From Sycobia sp. Sy_11 (lineage: Eukaryota > Arthropoda > Insecta > Hymenoptera > Epichrysomallidae): a DNA stretch of 64,000 bases. Location of the stretch: positions 1,116,001-1,180,000 of the forward strand of contig JACCIC010000125.1 in NCBI GenBank assembly GCA_018907035.1, given 5' to 3'. Positions 34,828 through 46,493 of the stretch are shown here, piece by piece; within the stretch, counting starts at the first letter, position 1; each line of letters begins with the position of its first letter. The position numbers and the translations under genes are program-made. Under the pieces are notes generated by a model that was not told where the DNA came from, did not search any database, and was given only the letters and a program-made list of their open reading frames with translations.

Positions 34828-35075
34828 CTAAAATGGGAAATTAAAAACATACTGTCAAATACCATTTTGTATATCAAATTGCAAATGTTAATATATCAAC
34901 AATACTACATATGTTCTTATATTCATTTATTATTAATAAAATATTTGATTATTCATAGGGAATTCAAATAAAAATATCTTATATCGGATGGTTGCAACTT
35001 ATACTTTAACCAAAAGTCTAATTTATACAGTCATCATCATGCAGGCGCAGTACACATGATTGTAAACCCTTATAT
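34828..35075. other. Intronic spacer before the LTR element
   Basis: AT-rich, nothing recognised; ends at the TGT start of the LTR on the plus strand. Confidence 0.4.
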
Positions 35076-36415
35076 TGTGACCGCATAGTTATCGGTTTTA
35101 CGTACCCCCTTTTATATTACACTCTCGTGTACTAGCAGGGATAGGGTTAGATAAGTGATGCTCGCTACACGGATTAAGTTTATGATCCCAAAATAAATTT
35201 ATCTTGCGAAATTCGTTAACAAGATCGGAGTGTAGTGGCCAAAATGATTGAATTCTGTCAGGAGTGATACTGGTATCTTACTGCGTAAACGCTTAGATAC
35301 TAGTCAGTACCTTACCCAGAATCCAATCATACCATGGACACCCCGAACACGAACACTGAGTAGAGAATTAATTATCAATAATATAGACAATAATACTTTT
35401 TGAATTTATTTAATGTTTCCTTTTACAGCAAATGTATTCTACTGATATAAGGCGCGGACCAAACTGGCGGTAGTCGAAGTGCTCAGCACGCGGTGAGACG
35501 ACTTTGTAAGGGGTTAGGAAGAGGAAAAACACGGTTGAAAACGGCTCCTCGTATAGTGAGGGCGTATTAATAAAAACTCAAACGTGAAGAGTCACTGCGT
35601 ACCACTAGCCTAACGCCTATGGGTAGGTCAGTTTTCGCTTCCTGTAATATATACGTCGGGTTAGTGCTGAGAGCGCTCACCTTGACGTTTAGTATACTAA
35701 GGGAATGAGAATGGTTGCAGCGCCGAACTGACAGACCGCCCATGGTGCCTTGTCAATTACTGGGGCCTTCTGCACAGCCGTATACCGGGGTACAGTTTAA
35801 AGCTTTTCCCAATATACAACAAATGATACTGAATGGCACGCGGAGTCGCGATATTTCAAATATACTAGATTTCGGTATATCGCTATAATAGCGTTCTACA
35901 CAACATACCGAGTATGTTCCAGAATACCACTGCGTCAGATATATCGCTAATGTTTTCTCTGATACAGTGCTTCTCCGGAGGGACCCCGAAACTGGAATGC
36001 TCGTTGCGTTTTTCCACCTCCTTATATACGAAAAATCTAACGTTGCGCTTATGGAAAAGTCATAAAAAATAGTTTTAGACCAATAGGCTCATGATATCTC
36101 GTCTACGCGCCTTTCCTTAAAAATGTAGTTGCATTAGCTCTATGCAAGCCTTGCAACGGTGGGGGAGGAATTACGACTTTTCTGAAGCATATGGGGAATA
36201 AGTACAGCGCGAGCTTTAATTTTAATCATTAATTTTTCCAGTTCGATTTTTCGCTAATATTCGTAATATTATTAATTATCGTTATAAGAATAACGAGGAA
36301 AACAATAATTATTTTATTAGTATTAATATAACCATTGTACTGTAACACCGATAAGAATATATACTTGTATGCCGATATATACACACATACGCATACATAC
36401 CCGTGCACACATATA

Positions 36416-36470
<55 letters not shown>

Positions 36471-36513
36471 AAGGATTGTTACGAATTGCAAAAAATGAGG
36501 TAAAATCGTCACA
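35076..36513 (-). repeat. 3' LTR of the gypsy/env element
   Basis: Matches 44983-46573 nearly base for base from 35085 to about 36415; by eye about 8 differences in one 240-bp stretch. On the minus strand it starts TGTGACGA and ends in ACA. A (TA)n tract at about 36419-36468 separates the conserved part from the U3 start. No obvious polypurine tract is visible just upstream (36514-36569). There are no coding frames beyond (TA)n shadows. Confidence 0.85.
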
Positions 36514-36569
36514 CTGAGTATTGGCCATGGTATCATCTTTTTCGCTCTGACTACTAACTCTGGACTCGC

Positions 36570-38530
36570 TTAGCGGATACTAGAATTTTTTTTGCTTAAA
36601 CAGAAGAATCCTTTTTCTCGTGGTTGTGGCTGAGGGGCAGTTGAAGAATCGTTGGTGCCCTCCTCTGGCTTCGTAGTGCTGTTTAGAATCTCCATTTCTT
36701 GTATATTATCTCTATCTCCTTTCGGTGTTTTACTTAAGTATATTAAGAAGTACGTGGCAGAATTCCATATCGATGATAATAAGTGGATTGACCAACCATA
36801 AATGCTGTGGAGGGTAGATCCGTTTATTATTTCAATTAGCATTTTTATCCCTTGAATTATAATTATGATTGCTAGTATACCTGCGCTAGCGGTTCTAAAG
36901 GTTATGAATTTACTCCATATTCTACTCCAGGCAGAATCAAATATTGAGTCGACAGTGTTGTCGTTCAATAATCGCGATATCGTTCCTAGATTCTGTGTAA
37001 TAGGCTAACTATGAATTTCTCTAGCCACTTCGTGGAGCAGTGCTACCTCTTCTACGGGGAACATGATTTTATTTCTTATTTGTTCCAATTCCTTGGGAGA
37101 ATATATCCCACTAGTTGTTAAGTTTTCAGGGTTAACATATTTCCACGTTGGATTGTTGAGTGATTTTAATATTGTTGGTTCCTTGATATCCGATAATTCG
37201 GGTATCAATTTATACCAATCGGCTTCTATCTTGTAATAAGCTGGCAAAATTTTGTTACATGTTATCCTGGTTCCATGATCTTTCAAAATGTGCATTTTTG
37301 GAGTTAAAAAGTAGGTCTCGTTTTGCCGGGAAGCTCTTAATTTCGCGCAACAGTTATGATCTTGATTTATTTTAACTTCGACTGGAACACATTTAAGTAC
37401 ATGTAGAATTTCTCCCGTCAGTACGGGCATATAGCCGGGGCCCTTCGTGAGATTATAAGCAAATTGATCCGTTATATGCGTGGCAAGACCTAGAGCGTTC
37501 TTCAGAGTCTGCTGCTCTAAGTGACATCTCTGTATAACTACATCCTTCTAGAGATCCTTCATTTGCGTTCTTATATGTTTTTCTACGTATACGAATTTAG
37601 AACTTACATATGTGAAAATATCCATATTGGAGGTTGACATTGTCTTTCGAGAAGCAAATGACTTGCCTTTTTCGGTTTCAAAAATTACCAATTTCGGATG
37701 TTCGGTTTTTATTATTGTATAGCCGTATACCTGTTCCTCTTGTTTCTTTGTTAAGGCAAAAGTCAGTTTCTCGGTCGACATGGAGAATACAACTTGGTTG
37801 AAATGGTCTTCAATCATTTTTATCACCCTTCCTTCGTATAAAATACTATATTTATTGAACTGTCAATTATTAGCACGGATTGATTCCCAGAACGTGTGTC
37901 CATTTTGCGAATCTATGCATTATTTTTCAGATATAACACAGGTCGTCCCCTATTCCAGGTGGATTTTATCGTCATTCAAACTGACTCGGTCGAAATGTTC
38001 GCGAAGGCTGATTCTAACAATCCCTTGTACAACGACAGAGTCCCAAGACCCATAGGGGTCGCTGTAAGCCGCCCCGTTGCATTTGCCGTCGGAATTTAAA
38101 TATCCAGCTAAAGTAATCGGATAGACCGACGTTTCATTTTTTTGATTCCGTTAATAACATGATTATTACCCAGTTGTATTATTCCTGTTTGGTGCAATGT
38201 TAAACAAGGTTCCCTACTTATTTCATACAAGTATTCAGTTACTCCATTCATTACGATTAATATGTGTGAACACATTCCGGAATAATAAACGGTTCGATGA
38301 ATTTCGATTTTACATTGGTATACTCGATTGTCATGAAAGTCATCAATTTGCAGTAGTTGCAGGTAAGTGAAGACGATACGAGGATCGTTTTTCGTCAGTT
38401 CGCAGTCTCCGATATGTAACAGCGATAATGTATTTACATTCATAACTCTGGATCCGCAATCATATCCTATGATTCCCAGAACGGCGGGTATGGCTAATAT
38501 GAATGTTATTGTAGTTGACAACATCTTCAT
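36570..38530 (-). pseudogene. Chuvirus-like envelope glycoprotein gene, interrupted
   Basis: Predicted membrane fusion glycoprotein of the LTR element. Frame 38108-38530 has a signal-peptide-like hydrophobic N-terminus, then CGSRVMNVNTLSLLHI. After a frameshift between about 38107 and 37826, one frame runs to 36570, broken by stops at about 37550 and 37005. It includes YTIIKTEHPKLVIFE, VSSKFVYVEKHIRTQM, cysteine-containing ectodomain stretches (GEILHVLKCVPVEVK), SGIYSPKELEQIRNKIMFP, a membrane segment ILAIIIIIQGIKMLI and a cytoplasmic tail. Total about 650 codons, near the expected glycoprotein size. An acceptor-like TTTTTAG sits right before its ATG, as for spliced env. Chuvirus affinity is from family recognition, not a search. 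Confidence 0.7.
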
Positions 38531-38545
38531 CTAAAAACAGTAACG
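38531..38545 (-). promoter_or_regulatory. Candidate splice acceptor for env mRNA
   Basis: On the minus strand TACTGTTTTTAG abuts the env ATG. Errantivirus-type env genes are translated from a spliced mRNA, so a 3' splice site here is expected. Confidence 0.4.
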
Positions 38546-38589
38546 GCTGTTTAATTATTCGTTCTTTGGTAAATTTTGTGGTTCCAGAT

Positions 38590-40119
38590 TAAGATACGAA
38601 ATACGTAACCGGTTTAAATGAACGATTTTCGCGGTTTTTTATTTGAATCTTCGCATTATGGTTACCGATAATCTCCAGTATTTTATGTGGATCGGAATAT
38701 AAATCTCCGAATTTCCCGTTTTTTACACCCTTTAGTAAAAATACATAATCGCCTACCTTAAAGTGTTTTTTGTTGGTATTTTTATCGTAGTATCTTTTTG
38801 ATTAATGCTTTGAACTGACGAGATTATCGTACGCTAATTTTTTTTATGCCGGTCAAACGGATGACTAAATCCTTAACGTAACCTTGGTAGGTTGGATTTA
38901 AATCGGCTTCCCTTAATGGTTCGCTTGATGGGGCTTGCGCTAATCTCCCAAATACTACTTGGAAAGGGGTGTGTTTAGTACTTTCTTGGATGCACGTGTT
39001 ATAATTTAACATAGCTACATCTACCCATTCGTCCCAGTTGGAACCTTTACTCGTATACTGTTTTAAATATTCGCTTGACGCGTGATGAGATCTTTCAAGA
39101 GATCTATTAAATTGCGGGTGGAACGCGGTAGTTTTAATTCTCTTTATTCTAAATTATTTATCCACGCGTTGCATTAAATTGCTTAAAAAATTTCGACCTT
39201 TGTCAGTTAAAATAACTTTCGGCATACCTAATACACAAATGCTGCTTTTAATAAAACCGTTGGCGATACTTGATGCTTGTGCGTTTGGAAGTGCTACGGC
39301 TATGCAAAACTTCGATAATTCATCTTGCATAGTTAATATGTATTCATTACCGCGTGAAGTTTTCGGTAAAGGTCCTACGATATCTAGAGCTAATTTTGTG
39401 AATGTGGTTCGAAAGTATCCGTAATTATTATGGGTTGTTTCGTTTTCAACCTTACTAACTTTATTAATTGGCAATTTATGCATTGCTGTATTCGTCTCTG
39501 AACGTATTGTTTTAAACCTTCCCAAAAGTAGTTTTGCTTGATTCTATTGTACGTTTAGAGGCTACGCATTGTCCTTCTACGGGAGAATAATGGTTTTGGT
39601 AAAAAATTGCGTTACGTTCGTTTTCTGGAACGTATTTTAGAGTACCTTTACAAATGATAATCTTAATGTTACTATCTTCAAATATCATCTTAATCAGTGT
39701 TAGGACTTCAGTCCAAGATAAGTTCTCTATATAATCACTCTTGGCTATACTTATTTCCGTAAGGTTTTTGTCGTATGCAAAATTCTTTAATTTCTTCAAG
39801 ATATTAGTTACGTTTGGCTTTGTAGTGAGCTTTATAGTGATTCCGCCGTTTGTGTTCTTATACATAAGGCAATTAGATATTTCTTGTTAGTTAATTTTAC
39901 ATCGTATATATTATTTACTTCAAATGATTGTAGCTGCGGTATCTTGTTAGCCTTAAGTAAGTTTTTGGCCCCGACATCGCAGGGCTTCCCATTTATGTCT
40001 ACAAAATATGCTATATTATCACGACGGTATTGAATAATATCTTTAGTTTCGATAATATTACCGTATTTCCTATTGAAAACAGGATTTGGAACGCCAGGTT
40101 CTTCTATTTCTGAGTCCAC
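38590..40119 (-). pseudogene. Gypsy integrase with linker and C-terminal module
   Basis: A linker (39832-40119 and the start of 39512-39865) follows RNase H. The zinc-binding HHCC domain is poor: its histidine part reads FYQNHYSPVEG and the CxxC part has lost its cysteines. The core has LALDIVGPLPKTSRGNEYIL (first Asp), VILTDKGRNF (second Asp) and, past a stop at 39154, NRSLERSHH (catalytic Glu), so D,D,E are all present. The C-terminal part has TPFQVVFGRLAQAP and a later FKVGDYVFLLKG module down to about 38590. There are at least two frame interruptions between linker and core. Confidence 0.85.
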
Positions 40120-41640
40120 TTCGGAAAAACTTGGGGTACTGTCGTATACAGATGAGCTTTCTTTGATGCATTATTATTTCGACATCGTTTTTTCTTACTA
40201 GATAATAATTGTTTCTTTGGTTTGCTTTTCCGTAGTCGTTCCCTTTTATTTACCGTAGGGTTTTCGTTTTTTATGGTTGTCGTTACAGATACTTCTTGCT
40301 GTTCGGTAATTTTGTCAATTTGTTGGTCCTTCTGTTTTTCTTCTTGTAGTTTCATTTGTAAGCGCGTAACAGCATTAACTATTTCCACAATAACGGGATT
40401 CCTAGATAAAGCATCGGCATTAACATTTGCTTTCCCAGGTTTATATATTATGTTGAAATCGTATTCGGATAGTTTAAACCTCCATTTCAAAACGCGTGTA
40501 TTCAGATCAGCTCTCTTAAACCAAACTAGTGGTTGATGATCCGTAATAATTGTAAATTTCTTTCCGAACGTATACGATCGGAATGCGCGTACTGCATGTA
40601 CGATGGTTAAAGCTTCTTTCTCGTAAACGTCATAACGAAGCTCCGGGCCTCTTAAAACTCTAGAGGTATACGCAACAGGCCGATCTTGTCCTATTTTATC
40701 TTGTGATAGGATTCCGCCTATTGTATACCTCGAGGCATCCGTCGTGGTTATAAATGGTTTGTCCATATCTGGAAATTGTAGTACGGGAGCGGTACACAAG
40801 GCTTGTTTAAGCATCTGAAAGGATTTTTCTACTTCTTCTGTCCATTTAAACAGTTCGTTGTTTTGTAAAAATTTAGTTAACGGTTTAGCGATTATGCGAT
40901 TTTGCGAAATTTTTAATGAATTTTCTGTAATAGCCGGATAAACCCAAAAATTTTCTGATATTTTTGAAATTTTTAGGTGTTGGGAATCTTTTTACGGCTT
41001 CAATTTTCTTAGGATCGGGTTGCAATCCCTTCTCAGATAATACGTGACCTAAATACGAAACCTTCCGCTGTAATATTTAACATTTACTAGGTTTTAGTTT
41101 CCAGTTAGCCTTCCTGAGCCTTTCCATTACTGCACCGAAAATTTTTTCGTGTTCCTCTAATGTTTTAGAGTAAATGACAATATCATACATATAGACAAAT
41201 ACTCCTTTACTGTATTTTGCTGAACCGACTGTGTCTAAAATCTCTACAATATTGGGTAACGGATACGCTATTGGTATAGTTTTTTCGTTGAAGGGCCTAT
41301 AATCTAATACAATACGTCGTTTTGGCGTATTATCCTGAGATTTCTTCGGTGCTACCTAAAGACTAGTATCATACGGAGATTTGGAATGTTTTATAATACC
41401 CTTCTGTAATAAATCGGCAACTTGCCTATTAACTTCTTCTTTCAATGCGCGGGGAAGGTGATATTGTTTAGTGCTCACAGGAATATCGTCCGAAGTAATA
41501 ATTCTGTGTTTTACTATATCAGTTATATTTAATTCATCTCCTTCTATATAAAATTTATCTGAATTTTCCTTTATTAATCTCTGGGTCTGCTCCCTTTCGG
41601 TTGGATTTAAATTAGTTAAAGGGAAATAGTTAAGAATTTT
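40104..41640 (-). pseudogene. Gypsy reverse transcriptase and RNase H, RT core deleted
   Basis: The RT N-terminal part (41640 to about 41215) reads LPRALKEEVNRQVADLLQKG, a stop at about 41360, then RRIVLDYRPFN and IPIAYPLPNIVEIL. After GSAKYS the sequence jumps to GVFVYMYDIVIYS. The block that normally carries RT motifs A and B is missing, about 60-65 codons. The catalytic Y-x-D-D reads YMYD, one Asp lost. The thumb region continues to 40815. RNase H (frame 40104-40814, 236 codons) is well kept: FITTTDASRYTIGGILSQ, RYDVYEKEALTIVHAVRAF, FTIITDHQPLVWF and KANVNADALSRNPV. This copy cannot make active RT. Confidence 0.9.
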
Positions 41641-42537
41641 TCATTCTCTATCAGCAATACAGAATAATTCTTTAATATTATAGCAGTCCGATAAACATTC
41701 TGTTCGATCAATATGTTTAAAATTTTCGAAGTATAAACTATGCTCCTCGAGCTGCTCTTCCTCTTCAGTCTCCGTTACGATAGCTGTTGGAGTGACCTCC
41801 TTGGCAATTTCAATGATTTGATAACCAAAATCAATAATTACTTGATTTCCTTTTAAGAACCCTAAAACTAAAATTCCAGCGCCCGGTATATAATGGTTGT
41901 TTAATACAACTTGAAATTCTGTCGGTTTCCCTAATATCTCAATTACTACCTTCCCTGAGGTAGAGAGAGGATCACCTGTAATACCTTTTAAATGAACTAT
42001 TTCGTTTTGAATTATTTTAATATTATCGGGGATATAGGATTCCTTTATAATATTTTCTTCGGCCCCGGTATCTATTATAAATAGGTTTTTGGAATTAATT
42101 AAGGTCAATAATGCACGGCCATTTATACAGGCGCCGGTATTCAGAAAGGTAATAGTCCTGTATATTGCATCGTCCTGTTCGAGATCTATTTCCTTTTTGT
42201 CAATTATTACTATTTGTCTAATAAAATCTATTATTGCTCGCGTTTGGAATAGAAAATTTGCATCTAGAATTCCATCGTACGCAATTTCAAAATTGTCCTA
42301 TACTACATGGAAAATTACATAGTGCGACAGGATTTTTAATCGAACTGTACCGAAGGAGCTTATTAAGTTGGGGGCTATCCCCTTTAAGGTTATCGTACGT
42401 GTAGTATCAATGTTAATTTTGTGGGGTAACGTGCTTATTTTTACGATGTTTCTATGCGAACCCGAGTCAATCATAAATCTCGTAACCTGCTTACCCAAAT
42501 GGTAAGTTATATAAGGTATATTTCTATTTATAGCGGT
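41641..42537 (-). pseudogene. Two tandem retropepsin-like protease domains
   Basis: Lies in the -1 frame relative to gag and overlaps its end. Domain 1 starts near 42480 with FMIDSGSHRNIVK and continues TITLKGIAPNLISSFGTVRL. A stop at about 42298 falls before its last part, DGILDANFLFQTRAIIDFI. Domain 2 starts near 42085 with LFIIDTGAEENIIKESYI, then IVHLKGITGDPLSTSGKVVI and LVLGFLKGNQVIIDFGYQII. Both carry the D-T/S-G active-site triad, LKGI, S-x-x-G-x-V and a terminal IIDF in the same order, so one is a duplicate of the other. Retropepsins act as homodimers; a tandem pair could fold as a single-chain dimer. The region ends at a stop at 41641, before RT. Confidence 0.75.
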
Positions 42538-43913
42538 AGCAGTTCTTCCATTTCTTCCTCTATTGTTCCTGTATTTGTCAGGCGCACTGTAGGTCTGGGC
42601 GTTTCCTGCTGTGCGCTCGACGGGGAAACACCTCGACCGTTCCCCGATTTGATATTTTGATTATGTTGCCACTTTCGGCATTCTAGGATCGTGTGTCCTC
42701 TGTTTTTGCAGTAACTACAGCTTTTTTTGTTATTATAATTGTCGCCGGTATGCCCATTTCTCTTACATAACCGGCAATTAAGAGCGAATTTATTGTCGTT
42801 CTTCTGAGGATAAGTGGTCGAATTTTTCAATCGGTAACAATTATTTGCTTGGTGGCCAACAATGTTGCAAATCGGACAAATTATCTGACTTCTGCACGTA
42901 TTGGCGGAGTGACCCGTTTTTTGACATAACTGAAACCTTTTTTCTTGTGAGTTGCAATTTTTCCCAACATGAGCAATTTTATGACACAATTGGAAAATCG
43001 TATTATTGCTGCATTCTTGGGCCTTATGGCCGAGCTGATCGCATAATTGGCAAACAGGTCCTTCTGTTTGACATAGTAAGACGCGTTTGCTTATTTTGTT
43101 ATTATGGTCAGGGTTAACTTTTGGATTCCTTAATGCATATTTACCCTCTAGAATGCTTTCCATTTTTATAGCGTTTTTGACTATGTTTAATATATCGTCG
43201 GCACCTTCTAATTTATCTTCGATTTCTGGCTTTAAACTGCTCTTAAAACACTCCACAATGGTAGCTTCAGTTTACCTTTTGAACGGGTCACTTACCATTC
43301 CTGTGATAACTCTCTTCGCTTCTAAAATTTGCCTACCTAAATCGCGAACGCAATTAGCGAAGGTGATAACCTTTTCAGAATCATGCTCATACTGGAATCC
43401 GAGTTCACTTTGTAATTGATTCACCGTTTTAGTGGGAATGTATATATTTTTTATATAATCCTTAAGCGTGTCTATATTTTCGAACGTTTGTCCTTGCATA
43501 GATTTCTTAGCTTCCCCCTTTATTTTAGTTTTAATTAATTTAATTAAATTCGCTTCTTGCGTGGTGTCTATCATCTCCATTGCTTCGTCGCATCCTTTAA
43601 CATACTCGCCAATAATAACTCTCTTCCCGTCAAATTCTGGTACGAGACTTAAGGCGTCCTTTATATACACAGTTGCCACTGCCATTTTTTCCGCATACAG
43701 ATTACTGAGCTCGAGAGAAATATTCGGTGATGTTTTATTGAATCTGATTGTCGATTTAGAGTCCAAATTAGTAGACGAGCTCGCGATGGAAACTTCGTCT
43801 AAATCTTGCTCTACGTTCCTTCTTAATTCGCTCGGCAAAAAAGCTGTAATTTCGTTTTTGAGTTCTTCACTCCCTTTCGCTTGATTCCGAGTAATACGCT
43901 GTCTGGAAAACAT
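42528..43913 (-). pseudogene. Gag with six CCHC-type zinc knuckles, one premature stop
   Basis: Structural polyprotein, 462 codons in one frame with a single TAA at 43274-43272 splitting it into 213 and 242 residues. The N-terminal half (start MFSRQRITRNQAKGSEELKN) has the helical capsid-like part with ALSLVPEFDG and ESILEGKYALRNP. In the second part, knuckles lie at residues 69-82, 88-101, 108-121, 127-140, 161-174 and 180-193. Knuckles 1, 4 and 6 are intact C-x2-C-x4-H-x4-C, for example CQLCDQLGHKAQEC. Knuckles 2 and 3 have Phe for the first Cys. Knuckle 5 has Tyr for the last Cys. Most gypsy Gags have one or two knuckles. Confidence 0.85.
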
Positions 43914-44571
43914 AAAAATGACAATTTCACTCTTTGATACTGAACTTATTAAAAATTACAATTACATTTGCGATGATTTGATTATTCCCCTTTTTGTCTT
44001 TAAATTAATGAAATTTTTGATACATGATTAAACGGAGCAAAGAAACCAATTTTTTGAAATGTTATTTTCATTTTGCAACCCTTTGATAATTTTATTCTTT
44101 TCGCTTAACGTTTTTTCAGCGATGGAAATTTTGTACTCAAAATATTCTAATATATCGTATGTAATTGAATTATTTTTTCTTCATATATTAAATTTTTTAT
44201 TACAAAACTCTATGTCTCTGTATTTCCTTTTCAGTGTTATTGATTTTTTGTTCTAACTCAACTATATTTTTGTTAGCGTCTACATATTAAAATTACTTTT
44301 ATTATTTATTAATTTTTTACTTGTTGAGTTATATATGACTTTAGTTTTAATTTATATATATATATATATATATTTTTTTCGTTTTTAAAATAAATTAAAA
44401 TATTTTTTTAATTATTTATTTATTTTCCCTTTTTTGGTATCTATTATAATTTTATTTTAGTAATATTATAATATTTAGAATAACTGGGGTGAACATAAAA
44501 TCAACTCAATACTTAGAGATAAAAAAAGCGCTTAGATTCTCCTGTTCATATGCAGTTATTTGAAATTAGTA
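43914..44571 (-). other. Leader region of the LTR element, AT-rich
   Basis: Non-coding on both strands as far as can be seen. Lies between the possible accessory exon and gag, and includes a short TA tract near 44357-44372. Confidence 0.5.
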
Positions 44572-44828
44572 TTAGTTAAAAAATTCCAGGTGGAATAATT
44601 CGTCGAACAAACAACTTTGATCCTTCCCATTCTGATCTTCCGGAACAGTTTTTTCAGTGTCCGAAACTGGTTGCGACGAACTTGGTAAAAGCTATATATA
44701 GCCCTTAGCAATCCTTCCGTGTATTGTTTCCTGATCGATTTTTAGTTGCGCGTCCTTCCGCTTTTGTTTTTGCCGCAGATGGCGTGATTTGGCTGAATAG
44801 TCGTGAGTATAATACCCGTTCTCCTCCA
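44572..44828 (-). pseudogene. Possible accessory exon/ORF between primer site and gag
   Basis: On the minus strand an acceptor-like TTATATAATTTCAG ends at 44829 and is followed by an 85-codon frame ending at TAA (44574-44572), with one internal TAG. The frame reads ENGYYTHDYSAKSRHLRQKQ, a lysine/arginine-rich KRKDAQLKIDQETIHGR and, after the stop, an acidic stretch with SDTEKTVPEDQNGKD. Composition differs sharply from the AT-rich leader around it. There is no ATG in frame, so it would need splicing from an upstream exon. It could be a captured cellular exon, an accessory protein exon or a decayed piece of another element. No family recognised. Confidence 0.45.
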
Positions 44829-44959
44829 CTGAAATTATATAATTTTTTGAAATAATGTATTATAACACCTTATTATAACTTCTTCTCGACTATTATGTCA
44901 TTGTTTAAAATTTTAATTATAAATTTATCGCGAACGCTCAAGCATCAGCAATCCGTAAA

Positions 44960-44977
44960 ATCCCGGACGAGCCCCCA
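44960..44977 (-). promoter_or_regulatory. Primer binding site, proline-tRNA type
   Basis: On the minus strand TGGGGGCTCGTCCGGGAT, 18 bases, begins 5 bases after the LTR end. It is the same 18-mer known as the tRNA-Pro primer site of murine leukaemia virus, complementary to the conserved 3' end of proline tRNA. It fixes the strand and the 5' LTR boundary. Confidence 0.85.
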
Positions 44978-44982
44978 ATTTT

Positions 44983-46296
44983 TGTTGCACGTAGTTATTG
45001 GTTTTACGTACCCCTTTTTAGCTTACACTCTCGGGGATAGGGTTAGATAAGTGATGCTCGCGACACGGATGAAGTTTATGATCCCAAAATAAATTTATCT
45101 TGCGAAATTCATTAACAAGATCGGAGTGTAGGGGCCAAAATGATTGAATTCTGTCAGGAGTAATACTGGTATTTTACCGCCTAAACGCTTAGATACTAGT
45201 CAGTACCTTACCCAGAATCCAATCATACCATGGACACCCCGAACACGAACACTGAGTAGAGAATTAATTATCAATAATATAGACAATAATACTCACTTTT
45301 TGAATTTATTTAATGTTTCCTTTTACAGCAAATGTATTCTACTGATATAAGGCGCGGACCAAACTGGCGGTAGTCGAAGTGCTCAGCACGCGGTGAGTCG
45401 ACTTAGTAAGGCGTTAGGAAGAGGAAAAACACGGTTGAAAACGGCTCCTCGTATAGTGAGAGCGTATTAATAAAAACTCAAACGCGAAGAGTCACTGCGT
45501 ACCACTAGCCTAACACCGATGGGTAGGTCAGTTCTCGCTTCCTGTAATATATACGTCGGGTTAGTGCTGAGAGCGCTCACCCTGACGTTTAGTATACTAA
45601 GGGAATGAGAATGGTTGCAGCGCCGAACTGACAGACCACCCATGGTGCCTTGTCAATTACTGGGGCCTTCTGCACAGCCGTATACCGGGGTACAGTCTAA
45701 AGCTTTTCCCAATATACAACGATTGATACCGAATGGCACGCGGAGTCGCGATATTTCAAATGTACTAGATTTCGGTATATCGCTATAATAGCGTTCTACA
45801 CAACATACCGAGTATGTTCCAGAATACTACTGCGTCAGATATATCGCTAATGCTTTCTCTGATACAGTGCTTCTCCGGAGGGACCCCGAAACTGGGATGC
45901 TCGTTGCGTTTTTCCACCTCCTTATATACGAAAAATCTAACGTTGCGCTTATGGCTCATAATATCTCGTCTACACGCCCTTCCTTAAAAATGTAGTTGCA
46001 TTAGCTCTATGCAAGCCTTGCAATGGTGGGGGAGGAATTACGACTTTTCTGAAGCATATGGGGAATAAGTACAGCGCGAGCTTTAATTTTAATCATTAAT
46101 TTTTCCAGTTCGATTTTTCGCTAATGTTCGTAATATTATTAATTATCGTTATAAGAATAACGAGGAAAACAATAATTATTTTATTAGTATTAATATAACC
46201 ATTGTACTGTAACACCGATAAGAATATATACTTGTATGCCGATATATACACACATACGCATACATACCCGTACACACATATACGTATTTATAGTAG

Positions 46297-46338
<42 letters not shown>

Positions 46339-46449
46339 CTTGTGCGAGCGTGCGTACGTATAAAAGTGCTTGTACATTCTTTTTTTCTTATTCGTATACG
46401 TTTAGGAGATAGTAATAAACGGAAATGAGTCAAGGGCTTCTAGCGCGCA

Positions 46450-46493
<44 letters not shown>

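Noticed and set aside
36229..36536. Open frames across (TA)n tracts, here and at 1222-1449, 5698-5907, 17534-17793, 46176-46607 and 57524-57742
   Set aside because: They consist of repeated Ile-Tyr codons from the microsatellite and have no other content.
40222..40536. Plus-strand frames inside the LTR element, also 42089-42322, 42845-43419, 43468-43884 and 39179-39424
   Set aside because: Antisense shadows of minus-strand gag and pol.
45144..45350. 68-codon plus-strand frame in the 5' LTR
   Set aside because: Antisense within the LTR. The homologous 3' LTR copy does not keep it as a gene-like frame.
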